Source: Microcaldota archaeon
GTDB lineage: Archaea; Micrarchaeota; Micrarchaeia; Micrarchaeales; CABMGC01
NCBI GenBank assembly: GCA_021818995.1
Contig: JAKASP010000001.1
Location: 1-64,000, forward strand
Direction: 5' to 3'
DNA: 64,000 nucleotides
Position numbers and translations under genes: made by a program. Position 1 is the stretch's first letter; each line of letters starts with the position of its first letter. The notes under the pieces are model-generated. The model saw only the letters and a list, made by a program, of their open reading frames with translations. It had not been told where the DNA came from and ran no database searches. This document shows positions 50,755-59,725 of this stretch, one piece after another.

Positions 50755-51954
50755 TCACTTCGCCATCTCGTCGATGCCCTTCTTCACGTCCTCTACCTTC
50801 TTGTTCACCATCTCCACCTTCTTCGCGGTTTCGTTCATGCGCCCTTCGACCTGCTGCATCTGCATGCTCTTCTCAGCCACCTTTGACGTGTCGAGAGCCG
50901 AGATCGCCCTCAATTGCTCCTGGAGCTCGTCGAGCTCCTTCTTGAGATCGTCCTTCTCCCTTGATATAGAATCTATGCTATTTTTAATCCCATTCAGCCT
51001 GTCGCTGAGGTCCGAGAAGCCTCCGAACTGGGCCTTCATGTCAGAGAGCGTCTTCTTCACGTCGCCTATCTGCCTCTCTGCCACGGAGTACACCTTCCTG
51101 GCGTCGTCGCTGGATTTGGCTATGTCGTCGAGCATACGGGCGCGCTCGCGCGTTACCTGACGCTTCATAGCATCAGATTCCTGCTTGTATGCGCGCAGTG
51201 AGGAGTCGTAGTCCTGCACCTCCTTCTCCCTCTGGCCGAGCGTATCCTTCAATAGCTTTGTCTCTTCCTTCACGCTCTCTGCGAGTTCTGCGAAACCGCG
51301 CCTGCTCTGGTCCAGCGTAGAGTTCACGCTTGCGTTTAGCGCCTTCAGCCTGCCCTCAGAATCATCGAGCTTGGCCCTTATGTCGGCTATCGTGCGCCTC
51401 GAGTCGCTGTCGTTTCCGGTTATCGCTGAAGCAGCCTTGGCCTTCTCCTCTATCTCGGCAGCTTCCTTGTCGAGCTTTGCAGAGAGCTGGTCTATGAAGT
51501 CCTTCTTCTCCTTCAGCCTCTTGTAGGAGCCGTCGACCTGCAGGCTCAGCCTGTCTATCTGGTCGATTGCCTCCTTGACCTGTCCGGCTTTCTGCTTGAA
51601 TGCGCCCTCCGCGCCAGATACGTATTTCCTGAACTCGTCAAGCTTGACGTTGACCTGGTTGATCATGTTTACTTGGCTGGCGAGCTCAGCCTCCGCAACG
51701 CCCCTCTTCAGCTCTACTGTCTTCTTCGCTACCTCCACGCCCTCCTTTGTGACAGTCATCGGCGAGACGAACATCTTGCCGAGCTTGTAATTGACCCTTA
51801 CTATCTGCGCCTTCTCGAGCACGTCGGCCCATGTCTCTATTATGCCCTCGCTCACCTTCAGTGCCGCGGCTAGCGTCGTTGAATCCGTTTCGCCGTGCTC
51901 ATTGAGGTACCTGACAAGGTCGTCGATACTAGTGGTAATGGGCTGGTCGGCCAT
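50755..51954 (-). CDS. Winged-helix and long coiled-coil protein of the pilus operon
   Basis: A 399-residue protein. Residues about 5-60 look like a winged helix (TTSIDDLVRYLNEHGETDSTT, then LAAALKVSEGIIETWADVLE). The rest is almost continuous coiled coil. Similar proteins head other archaeal pilus operons. It could link pilus activity to transcription or act as a scaffold. It starts the operon, with a TATA-like stretch (TTTAAAGG) about 30 bases upstream. Confidence 0.75.
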   Translation of the reverse strand: MADQPITTSIDDLVRYLNEHGETDSTTLAAALKVSEGIIETWADVLEKAQIVRVNYKLGKMFVSPMTVTKEGVEVAKKTVELKRGVAEAELASQVNMINQVNVKLDEFRKYVSGAEGAFKQKAGQVKEAIDQIDRLSLQVDGSYKRLKEKKDFIDQLSAKLDKEAAEIEEKAKAASAITGNDSDSRRTIADIRAKLDDSEGRLKALNASVNSTLDQSRRGFAELAESVKEETKLLKDTLGQREKEVQDYDSSLRAYKQESDAMKRQVTRERARMLDDIAKSSDDARKVYSVAERQIGDVKKTLSDMKAQFGGFSDLSDRLNGIKNSIDSISREKDDLKKELDELQEQLRAISALDTSKVAEKSMQMQQVEGRMNETAKKVEMVNKKVEDVKKGIDEMAK

Positions 51955-52024
51955 GGTATACCATAAGGGTATCCCCTTTAAAGATTTAACTCTTTCTGGA
52001 CGAACAGGTAATCGTCGGCAAAAT

Positions 52025-52750
52025 CTAGCCGCTTGCGACCAGGAAGTCGCTCATCTCTATGCCCACCGCAGCTTCCGGCAGTATGATCCTGCGCGCCCCC
52101 GACCTTTCCATCTTCGGTATGTCGTCAAGGCGCTTTATCCTTGAGAGCACCCTCGTCTGCCTTCCCCCCCTGCGCGCCTCTATGGTTACCAGCGTGTTCT
52201 TTATGTCGTCGTCGTACAGGGTGCAGAGAGCGATCGCGCTGCCGAGGCGCGCCTGGTCCAGCGTTTCCTGCTTTGTAGGGTCGCCGTGGATCGCAAGCAG
52301 GCCGTTGCGGTGCGCCTTCCTCACCTCTGACTTGTTCTCGTCTATGAACACCGCCTGTATCTTGCTCTCGCTGAGCCTCTTCGAGAGCTCTATGCCCATG
52401 CCGTTTATCGGGGTTATGACCACGTGGCCCGACATGCCGCGCAGCCTCTGCTTGGTTATCGCGTAGCGCACGTCCACGCTGACAAGAAGCTGGTAGAAGA
52501 TGGTTGCGAAGGTTATCGTGAAGGCTATGTTGCCTATGCCCGCGAGCGTTAGAGAGAGCAGTATGAACGGGCTATTTGCGTCTACTAGGCTGGCGGACGG
52601 CGGGAACGTGGCCCCGATTATGTTCATGAAAGTGAAGAGCGCTGCTGCGAAGAAGCTGTAGTTCTCTGTCATGATCAGGGCAGTAGAGATGAAGAAGATT
52701 ACGACTATGAGCAGTATAGAAATAAGCTGTATCGCCCTGAACCTCACCAT
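52025..52750 (-). CDS. TrkA-N protein with two membrane helices and odd pore
   Basis: A 241-residue protein. Two helices (about 8-30, 65-90) enclose a loop TFMNIIGATFPPSAS where a potassium channel would have TVGYG. The filter is therefore missing. A Rossmann-like domain (GHVVITPINGMGIELSKRLSE) follows and would bind NAD or a nucleotide. The GxGxxG is altered. It is the third of three TrkA-N genes in a row, spaced by 0-3 bases. Confidence 0.75.
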   Translation of the reverse strand: MVRFRAIQLISILLIVVIFFISTALIMTENYSFFAAALFTFMNIIGATFPPSASLVDANSPFILLSLTLAGIGNIAFTITFATIFYQLLVSVDVRYAITKQRLRGMSGHVVITPINGMGIELSKRLSESKIQAVFIDENKSEVRKAHRNGLLAIHGDPTKQETLDQARLGSAIALCTLYDDDIKNTLVTIEARRGGRQTRVLSRIKRLDDIPKMERSGARRIILPEAAVGIEMSDFLVASG

Positions 52751-53518
52751 CTAAACACCAGTTGACCTCACCATGTACTCTCCCATCTCTATGCCGGCCA
52801 GGTACTCCGGTATGACGGCCATATCAGCTCCTATCCCGTACACCTGCTTCCTTATGCCCTCGTCGGCCAGTCTCACAAGCACCTTTATCCTTGGGTTGAG
52901 CCTGCGCGCAACCATCGCCGACGTAACGTTGTTTACGTCGCTGTCAGAGACGAAGGCTATGGCGTATGCACGACCTATCCTGGCTGTGCTCAGCAGGTCT
53001 TGGCTAGTGAAGTCCCCGACTATGCCGAGTATGCGCTTCTCCGCGAACTCTGTGTCGCGGCCCTTCGTAGGGTCCAGGACTATGTAGCTTGTGTGCTGCT
53101 CCTCGAGCTTCTTGATCAGCCTATCGGCTATGTCGTTATACCCGCAGATTATGACGTGGTTCTTCAGGCCTCGCGCCTTGAAGACGTTTATTATCTGCTC
53201 CACGTTCGCGTATGTGAGGAAGTCTATCACCGCGGCTATGATGAAGCTCACTATGAGTATCCTGCTCAGGTTGTCGATCACTACTATCAGGACTATCGGT
53301 ACCCACTGTGAGGGGCTTTCGGCGAAAGCTATCGCTGCCAGTTCGGTCGAGGCCGCGGTGTTCTGCGCGTCGAAGAACGCCTCCAGAGTGAAGTAGGAGT
53401 CGAGGTAGAAGTTGTGCGTAATCGCCGAGAGCGCGAATGCAGAGAACGCTATGACCACGAACGCAATAACAATCGTGAGGACCATAACGTTGAACGCGTC
53501 TTCCTTGCTTGTCTGCAT
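52751..53518 (-). CDS. TrkA-N protein with ion-channel-like helices
   Basis: A 255-residue protein. Two helices (about 13-35, 70-95) and a TrkA-N domain (NHVIICGYNDIADRLIKKLEEQ). The pore loop (YFTLEAFFDAQNTAA) lacks GYG. It follows the stand-alone TrkA-N gene and precedes the third gene with no gap. The three may form one membrane complex. Confidence 0.75.
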   Translation of the reverse strand: MQTSKEDAFNVMVLTIVIAFVVIAFSAFALSAITHNFYLDSYFTLEAFFDAQNTAASTELAAIAFAESPSQWVPIVLIVVIDNLSRILIVSFIIAAVIDFLTYANVEQIINVFKARGLKNHVIICGYNDIADRLIKKLEEQHTSYIVLDPTKGRDTEFAEKRILGIVGDFTSQDLLSTARIGRAYAIAFVSDSDVNNVTSAMVARRLNPRIKVLVRLADEGIRKQVYGIGADMAVIPEYLAGIEMGEYMVRSTGV

Positions 53519-53521
53519 GAC

Positions 53522-53974
53522 TCAGACACCCTTTGTGAGCTCCCTGAAGAGCTCGTCGCTCGCGGATTTGTTTGGAGTGGCCACGAACTTCGCTCCGGCT
53601 TCCTTCAGCTTGTCCTTCAGGAACTCGTCGTTAGCTCGCGTCGCTATGACTATCTTGTCGTTCAGGCTGCGCGCGGTGATGACAGCGAATAGGTTCTTTG
53701 CGTCGTCGTCCATCGCGATCGCTATTGCCCTCGCCCTCTCTATCCCTGCGGACCTGAGCACCTTCGATGAGGTGGCGTCGCCGAGGATCGCAGGAACGCC
53801 GCGCTCGTTGAGCGCGTCTATCTTGTTCTTGTCCTCGTCTATCACAACTATGTCGACATTGTGCTGCAGGAGTATGTCGACTATTTTCTCGCCCACGAGC
53901 CCGTAGCCGCAGATAATGATGTGGTCGCTAGGTTCGGTCGCCATGCTTTCGAGTGATTCTACAAAAGCAAGCAT
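53522..53974 (-). CDS. Stand-alone TrkA-N (RCK) regulator
   Basis: A 150-residue soluble protein with a clear nucleotide-binding start (DHIIICGYGLVGEKIVDILL) and the acidic strand end VVIDEDKNKIDAL. It probably gates or regulates the two membrane partners. An ATG at 53944 is an alternative start. Confidence 0.8.
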   Translation of the reverse strand: MLAFVESLESMATEPSDHIIICGYGLVGEKIVDILLQHNVDIVVIDEDKNKIDALNERGVPAILGDATSSKVLRSAGIERARAIAIAMDDDAKNLFAVITARSLNDKIVIATRANDEFLKDKLKEAGAKFVATPNKSASDELFRELTKGV

Positions 53975-54001
53975 AAAAAAGTATGCATGAGACTGTCAGA
54001 G

Positions 54002-54469
54002 CTAGTGCTGCTGCGGCGACTTGAGGAAAGCGAGTATATCTTTTATTCTCGTGGGGTCTGTCTCAAGCCCCAGGCTGTTGACCAATGAGAGTATCTCAGC
54101 TTCAGACCCCGGCTTTCCAAGGGAAAGCAGGAAGTAGTATGCGTATATGTATACAAGATGGCTTTTGACGTTCGCCTTGAAGAGAAGCTTTGTGATTTCG
54201 GGATTCGCGTCTATGCCCACGCTCTTCAGCGTTTTCGAGATATTCTCCTGGTTTATCTCTCTGCCCGAGAAACTCAGGAACCCTGCCGCATATATGTACG
54301 GCATTACCTCCTTCATGTGCATCTTGACGTTCTCGTTGTCGAAAAGCCGCCTCAGTTCCGCCTCGAGGAAACCCTTTGTAGAGTCGGAGAGAGAATCTAT
54401 GATTGCCTTTAGCGTGGAAAAAGAAACGTCGGCATAAGCATCGGAATCTACGCTTTCACCAATTGCCAC
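54002..54469 (-). CDS. Protein with duplicated L12/P1-like dimerisation domain
   Basis: A 155-residue protein. Residues 56-97 (MPYIYAAGFLSFSGREINQE, then NISKTLKSVGIDANPEITKLL) match the helical N-terminal domain of archaeal ribosomal L12/P1. Residues about 101-145 (VYIYAYYFLLSLGKPGSEAE, then ILSLVNSLGLETDPTRIKDIL) repeat it. The acidic C-terminal tail that recruits factors is absent, so it is not the usual stalk protein. The GTG at 54469 follows GGTGGG. A TATA-like CTTTAAA at about 54508-54515 supports it over a TTG at 54505. Confidence 0.65.
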   Translation of the reverse strand: MAIGESVDSDAYADVSFSTLKAIIDSLSDSTKGFLEAELRRLFDNENVKMHMKEVMPYIYAAGFLSFSGREINQENISKTLKSVGIDANPEITKLLFKANVKSHLVYIYAYYFLLSLGKPGSEAEILSLVNSLGLETDPTRIKDILAFLKSPQQH

Positions 54470-54546
54470 TCGCCCACCCCAGTTTGGATTATGCCTCTCT
54501 GTCAATTTAAAGGTTTATGTTAAGATGTGCTTAGGTTACGGATAGA

Positions 54547-54924
54547 TTATTTTGACAGCTCATCTTCTATCAGTTTTGCATCTTTCAGATCTTTTTCTCT
54601 GCCGAAAGCTTTCTTCCACTCAAGCACATCTTCTAGCTTTACCACGCGGACTCCGTCAATGTTCTCGGCTTCTCTGATCAGCTTCGCTACCTCCTTGTCG
54701 AAGGAGTTGAAACGCCATTCATCGGCGATTTCGAAGCAGTCCTTCCTAAGGACTTTGCTACCTCTAGGAAGCTGGAGTTCTTCCCATCCCTCTCGTTTCA
54801 ATCTCGCGTATACATCTGGCACGACTATGATGTCTATGTCATGCGTCTCCCTGATTTCATGAGCCGTGAGGGGCACGGAGCCAAACAGGGCGTATTTTCC
54901 TTCTGGAAGATTGAGCCTTTTCAC
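54547..54924 (-). CDS. Nucleotidyltransferase-like protein (MNT/AbiEii type)
   Basis: A 125-residue protein with FGSVPLTAHEIRETHDIDIIV, in which the Gly-Ser and the later Asp-Ile-Asp pair resemble the metal site of minimal nucleotidyltransferases. The spacing between them is longer than usual. The rest is a short helical tail. The start is GTG, and the frame is open upstream to the tRNA, so the true start is uncertain. Such proteins are often toxin-antitoxin members, but no partner is seen. Confidence 0.6.
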   Translation of the reverse strand: MKRLNLPEGKYALFGSVPLTAHEIRETHDIDIIVVPDVYARLKREGWEELQLPRGSKVLRKDCFEIADEWRFNSFDKEVAKLIREAENIDGVRVVKLEDVLEWKKAFGREKDLKDAKLIEDELSK

Positions 54925-54970
54925 TTTATCTCTTATTTCCGTGAAATCCGCAATCTCACCATCAATATCC

Positions 54971-55043
54971 TAGCTCCAGCCAGATTCGAACTGGCGTCAG
55001 CGGGTCCAGAGCCCGCCGTCCTTGACCGCTAGACGATGGAGCT
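54971..55043 (-). tRNA. tRNA-Gln (CTG)
   Basis: Acceptor AGCTCCA/TGGAGCT, D arm GTC...GAC, anticodon stem GCGGG/CCCGC with loop CTCTGGA (anticodon CTG), and a T arm are present. No intron. TATA-like TTATTAAATG (about 55064-55076) lies 27 bases upstream and also faces the M50 protease gene. Confidence 0.9.
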
Positions 55044-55100
55044 GCGCATCCTATTCCGCACTCGCATTTAATAAGATTTTAGCCATATAGGAATGTTTCG

Positions 55101-55835
55101 ATGAGGATAGCGGGCGGCTTCAGCCTTTCCAGGGAGGTAGAGGACATACTCATAGCGGACGCTGCGCTGACCATCGGCTTCGCGCTCGTGCTCTCAGGCG
55201 GCGTCTTCGGGGTGTCTTCCTTCGGGTTCATACTCATGCTCCCGATCGCGCTCGTGGCTGTGTCTCTCTCCTTCGTGCTCCACGAGCTGATGCACAAGTT
55301 CGTGGCGCAGCGCTTTGGGGCCATGGCCGCATTTAGGAAGTCCGACTACGGCATAATAATAACGCTGATAACCAGCGTTTTCGGCTTCCTCATAGGGCTA
55401 CCAGGGGCAACGGTCATCTACGCACCACACTTCACTAGAAAAGAGGAAGGCTACGTCTCGCTCGCGGGCCCGCTGACCAACTTCGCGGTCTTCGCCGTGT
55501 TCTTCGTGATCGGCAGCGTAGCTTTCAGCGGCTTCTCGCAGAACTTCCTGGGCTCATTGCAGACAACTTCGCTAACGGCAGGCACATACCTGCGCGCTGT
55601 GGTCGGGTTCACGGTATTCATCAGCATCTACCTCGCCTTCTTCAACATGCTGCCGATCATGCCGCTGGACGGAAGCAAGGTGCTGAAGTGGAGCAAGCCT
55701 GTCTACTTCACAATGATGGCCACCATTTTTGTGCTCCTGTTCATGATCACGGGCCTCGCTCTGATACCCAACCTCGTGTTCATACTGATAATAGCGCTGG
55801 TGTTGTCGATGGTCTACAGGTCTATCATCTTCTGA
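55101..55835 (+). CDS. Site-2-protease-like (M50) membrane metalloprotease
   Basis: A 244-residue membrane protease. Zinc site HELMH (FVLHELMHKFVAQRFG) and the later NMLPIMPLDGSKV, with Asn-X-X-Pro and Asp, are the M50 hallmarks. Five or six helices surround them. It may cut a membrane-anchored regulator. No PDZ domain is present. The promoter is shared with tRNA-Gln. Confidence 0.85.
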   Translation: MRIAGGFSLSREVEDILIADAALTIGFALVLSGGVFGVSSFGFILMLPIALVAVSLSFVLHELMHKFVAQRFGAMAAFRKSDYGIIITLITSVFGFLIGLPGATVIYAPHFTRKEEGYVSLAGPLTNFAVFAVFFVIGSVAFSGFSQNFLGSLQTTSLTAGTYLRAVVGFTVFISIYLAFFNMLPIMPLDGSKVLKWSKPVYFTMMATIFVLLFMITGLALIPNLVFILIIALVLSMVYRSIIF

Positions 55836-55902
55836 ACGTCGACGAGCCGCAAAGCATTTATTAACTTTCATAGGCATATTCTAAGTTAAGGGGGTCAACC
55901 TC

Positions 55903-58059
55903 ATGGCTAACGGCATAGAACTTACTGTCAGCGACGCGCTTATCACTGATTCGGGACGAGGCATAGCCAGGCTCGACTCCAAGTCGCAGAAGGCCCTCGG
56001 AGTGGTTTCCGGAGAGGCCGTAGAGATTAAGGGCAAGACCAAGTCCACTGCCGCGATAGTCTGGCAGGCGCACCCGAGCGACGAGGGCCTGGGATTCGTC
56101 AGGATAGACGGTTACCTGAGGCAGAACATAGGCGTGGGCATAGGAGACAAGGTCTTCGTTTCAAAGGCAGAGGTCAAGGAGGCTGAGAAGGTGACGATAG
56201 CACCACCGATGAACCAGAGGCCGCCGCTCTCACCGGATTTCGCTGACTACGCGAAACGCAGGCTCGAGAACAGGCCTCTTGTCAAGGGCGACTCCATACC
56301 GATTCCCATGTTCGGCCTCGTCTTCAACTTCATAGTCGTGCAGGTCTCGCCGCACGGCGTAGTCAAGATAACCAAGGACACCGTACTCACTGTCAAGGAG
56401 GAGCCGGTATCTGAATCTGAGGTTCGCGTGGCGGACGTGCACTACGAGGACATCGGTGGCCTGAGGGGCGAGATACAGAAGATAAGGGAGATGGTAGAGT
56501 ACCCGATACGCTACCCCGAGGTCTTCGAGCGACTCGGCATAGAACCGCCCAAGGGCGTGCTGCTTTACGGATCGCCAGGAACTGGAAAGACGCTGCTAGC
56601 GAAGGCTGTCGCTAACGAGAGCGACGCGCACTTCATCTCGATCTCTGGACCCGAGCTCGTGAGCAAGTTCGTGGGAGAGAGCGAGGAGAAGCTCAGAGAG
56701 ATATTCAGGGAGGCGAACGAGAAGGCGCCGAGCATTATATTCATGGACGAGATCGACGCGATAGCCCCGAAGAGGGAGGAGGCGACGAACGAAGTGGAGA
56801 GAAGGATGGTCTCGCAGCTGCTCACGCTTCTTGACGGAATGCCTGCAAGGGGACAGGTGATCGTGCTCGCGGCCACGAACAGGCCCGACGCCATAGACCC
56901 CGCGCTCAGGAGGCCAGGCAGGTTCGACAGGGAGATCGAGATAGGAATTCCTGACCGCACCGCGAGGAAGGAGATAATCCAGATACACACAAGGAACATG
57001 CCCGTGGCAAAGGACGTGAGCGTCGACGAGCTCTCAGCAATAACGCACGGGTACACCGGCGCTGACCTTAGCGCGCTTGCAAAGGAGGCCGCTATGGCTT
57101 CGCTCAGGGACATCTGGCCGCAGATAACTGACAAGAAGCGCATACCAGAGGAGATACTCACATCGCTCACTGTGAAGAGGGACAACTTCATGGAAGCGCT
57201 GAAGAACATAAGGCCCAGCGCGCTGCGCGAGGTCTTCGTGGAGAGGCCGAACGTGCACTGGGGAGACATCGGAAACCTGGAGAAGGTGAAGGAGGAGATC
57301 AAGGAGGCTGTAGAGCTGCCGCTCAAGGAGCCTCAGGCATTCGACAAGATCGGGATAAGGCCGATAAAGGGCATACTGCTGGTCGGGCCTCCCGGTACGG
57401 GCAAGACGCTGCTCGCAAAGGCTGTCGCTACAGAGCGAGAATCAAACTTCATCTCAATCAAGGGGCCCGAGGTACTGAGCAAGTACGTGGGCGAGAGCGA
57501 GAAGACGATGAGGGAGATGTTCAGGAAGGCGAGGATGGCGGCGCCGTGCATCATATTCATAGACGAGATAGACGCGCTTGCGCACTCGCGCGGCAGCGGC
57601 TACATGGACTCGGGTGTATCGGAGCGGGTCGTCGACACGCTGCTCACCGAGATGGACGGACTGAGCGACCTGAAGAACGTGGTCGTACTCGCAGCGACTA
57701 ACAGGCCGGAGGACGTTGACCCCGCGCTGCTGCGACCGGGCAGGTTCGACAAGGTGATAGAGATACTCATGCCGGACGCGAACGCGAGGTTCGAGATATT
57801 CAAGGTGCACACCAAGCGCATGCCAATAGACAAGGACGTGGACCTCACGGAGCTGGCGAACATAACAGAGGAGTACACGGGCGCAGAGATAGAGAACATA
57901 GTGCGCGAGGCTGGAATGAACGCGATAAGGAACAAGCGCGACGTCGTCAGGAAGGAGGACTTCATGAAGGCGCTGCAGGAGATAAAGCCTGCTGTTCCGA
58001 AGGAAGTGGCTGAGCGCATAAAGCGGTTCAAGGAGGAGCCGGAGAGCATGTACAGATGA
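55903..58059 (+). CDS. cdc48: Cdc48/p97-type double AAA ATPase
   Basis: A 718-residue unfoldase. The N domain (residues 1-180) includes GRGIARLD and the double-psi barrel. D1 has Walker A GSPGTGKT and Walker [12 protein letters not shown]2 has GPPGTGKT and [10 protein letters not shown]. The first Walker A has Ser where Pro is common. Arginine fingers ([29 protein letters not shown]) are present. It extracts and unfolds proteins for degradation. GGGGGTC lies before the ATG. rps6e follows after 4 bases. Confidence 0.95.
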   Translation: MANGIELTVSDALITDSGRGIARLDSKSQKALGVVSGEAVEIKGKTKSTAAIVWQAHPSDEGLGFVRIDGYLRQNIGVGIGDKVFVSKAEVKEAEKVTIAPPMNQRPPLSPDFADYAKRRLENRPLVKGDSIPIPMFGLVFNFIVVQVSPHGVVKITKDTVLTVKEEPVSESEVRVADVHYEDIGGLRGEIQKIREMVEYPIRYPEVFERLGIEPPKGVLLYGSPGTGKTLLAKAVANESDAHFISISGPELVSKFVGESEEKLREIFREANEKAPSIIFMDEIDAIAPKREEATNEVERRMVSQLLTLLDGMPARGQVIVLAATNRPDAIDPALRRPGRFDREIEIGIPDRTARKEIIQIHTRNMPVAKDVSVDELSAITHGYTGADLSALAKEAAMASLRDIWPQITDKKRIPEEILTSLTVKRDNFMEALKNIRPSALREVFVERPNVHWGDIGNLEKVKEEIKEAVELPLKEPQAFDKIGIRPIKGILLVGPPGTGKTLLAKAVATERESNFISIKGPEVLSKYVGESEKTMREMFRKARMAAPCIIFIDEIDALAHSRGSGYMDSGVSERVVDTLLTEMDGLSDLKNVVVLAATNRPEDVDPALLRPGRFDKVIEILMPDANARFEIFKVHTKRMPIDKDVDLTELANITEEYTGAEIENIVREAGMNAIRNKRDVVRKEDFMKALQEIKPAVPKEVAERIKRFKEEPESMYR

Positions 58060-58063
58060 GCTT

Positions 58064-58471
58064 ATGAAGATAATTTTCTCTGACAAGAAGAACGGAAAGA
58101 CAGCGCAGCTGGAGGTGGCGAAAGAGAGCGAGTCCACGCTGATGGGAAAGAGGATAGGGGAGGTGATAGAGGGCGGTGTCGTCGGACTCGACGGCTTCAA
58201 GCTGCAGATCACAGGCCTGAGCGACAAGATGGGCTCGCCGAGCAGGAAGGAGATAGACGGAACAAGGAAGGCATACGCGCTACTGAGCAGTGGCCCAGGC
58301 ATAGTCGGCGCGCGAAAGGGCAAGCGTGTCAGGAAGCTTGTGCGCGGAAACGCGATAAGCGCGGACACGAGCCAGGTGAACACAGTCATAGCTGAATACG
58401 GAGCCAAGGGCGCTGACGAGCTCTTCCCAAAGAAGGCCGTGGCGAAGGAAGAGGCCGCGGAAGGGAAGTAG
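58064..58471 (+). CDS. rps6e: Ribosomal protein eS6 (S6e)
   Basis: A 135-residue small-subunit protein. FKLQITGLSDKMGSPSRKEID and ARKGKRVRKLVRGNAIS are typical. It has a short Lys/Glu tail with no eukaryotic phosphorylation region. It is placed with cdc48 and aIF2gamma in one transcription direction. Confidence 0.95.
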   Translation: MKIIFSDKKNGKTAQLEVAKESESTLMGKRIGEVIEGGVVGLDGFKLQITGLSDKMGSPSRKEIDGTRKAYALLSSGPGIVGARKGKRVRKLVRGNAISADTSQVNTVIAEYGAKGADELFPKKAVAKEEAAEGK

Positions 58472-58501
58472 CGCGCTTCATTTCATCTTTACTTTACGAT
58501 T

Positions 58502-59725
58502 ATGGAAGGCACTTTGAAGCAGAGCCAGCTGAACGTTGGAACGCTCGGTCACGTTGACCACGGAAAGACGACGCTAACCTATGCCATAACCCGCGTCTGG
58601 ACCGACGTCCACAGCGAGAGCATAAAGAGGAGCATGACCATAAAGCTCGGCTACTCCGACGCCACGATAAGGATGTGCGGCGAGAAGAACGAGCCCGAAG
58701 CATACACAACTGAAGAGAAGTGCAAGGACGGGAAGCAGGCAAAACCCGTAAGGCGCATCTCGATGCTCGACGCGCCTGGCCACGAGACGCTTATGGCAAC
58801 CGCAATAGCCGGAAGCAACATAATCGACGCTGCGCTCTTCGTGATCGCTGCAACGGAGCCGGTGCCGATGCCGCAGACCAAGGAGCATCTAATGCTGATA
58901 AACGCCCTAGGAATAAAGAACGCGATAATTGCACAGACCAAGGTCGACATAGTGGGCAAGGAGCGCGCGGTGAAGAACTACGAGCAGATCAAGAGCTTCA
59001 TAAAAAAGAGCAGCATAGAGAACGCGAAGATAATACCGGTCATGCCTAACAGGAACGTCAACGTAGACGTTGTGCTACAGGAACTCGCCAACATCCGGGT
59101 GCCGGAGCGCGACACTTCCTCGGACCCCGCGATGTACATAGCGAGGTCCTTCGACGTGAACAGGCCGGGCACAAGGATTAAGGACGTCAAGGGCGGGATA
59201 ATCGGCGGTTCGATAATAAGGGGAAAGTTCAAAGTGGGCGACGAGATAGAGATAAGGCCGGGGGCAACATTCGCGAAGGACAAGCAGAAGCGCGAGTCGT
59301 ATGAGCCGATAATCACGAAGATAGAGAGCCTGTCAGCTGACAAGGACAGGCTCGACGAGGCCATAGCCGGCGGCCTCATCGCCATAGGAACTGACCTCGA
59401 TCCCGCGATGACAAAAGCTGATACGCTGGTCGGCCAGATGGTCGGCAGGGTGGGCAAGCTGCCAGATGTCACTTTCACGCTGGACATGCGGTACGAGTCG
59501 CTGAACCGCGACGACCTCCCGAAGCAGGCCTTCAAGCCTGACGAGCCGCTGCTCCTTGGCATAGGCACGGGAACGAACGTCGGATACGTGAAGAGCGTAA
59601 AGAAGAACGCGATGGTGGTCGAGCTGAGGCACGCGGCCTGCGTCGACAAGAACGCGAAGGTGTCGGTGCTGCGCAACTTCAGCCAGAGATGGAGGCTCTC
59701 TGGCTATGGAGTGCTGAACGGCTGA
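58502..59725 (+). CDS. eif2g: Translation initiation factor aIF2 gamma
   Basis: A 407-residue GTPase that carries initiator tRNA. G1 GHVDHGKTT and G3 DAPGHETLM are canonical. The G4 site reads TKVD where NKxD is expected. A pair of cysteines (MCGEKN...EKCKDG) marks the degenerate zinc knuckle. The C-terminal domains are normal. The gene follows rps6e. Confidence 0.95.
   Translation: MEGTLKQSQLNVGTLGHVDHGKTTLTYAITRVWTDVHSESIKRSMTIKLGYSDATIRMCGEKNEPEAYTTEEKCKDGKQAKPVRRISMLDAPGHETLMATAIAGSNIIDAALFVIAATEPVPMPQTKEHLMLINALGIKNAIIAQTKVDIVGKERAVKNYEQIKSFIKKSSIENAKIIPVMPNRNVNVDVVLQELANIRVPERDTSSDPAMYIARSFDVNRPGTRIKDVKGGIIGGSIIRGKFKVGDEIEIRPGATFAKDKQKRESYEPIITKIESLSADKDRLDEAIAGGLIAIGTDLDPAMTKADTLVGQMVGRVGKLPDVTFTLDMRYESLNRDDLPKQAFKPDEPLLLGIGTGTNVGYVKSVKKNAMVVELRHAACVDKNAKVSVLRNFSQRWRLSGYGVLNG

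Noticed and set aside
57454-58407. Long frame opposite cdc48
   Set aside because: Mirror of the well-conserved AAA ATPase coding sequence; composition typical of antisense frames.
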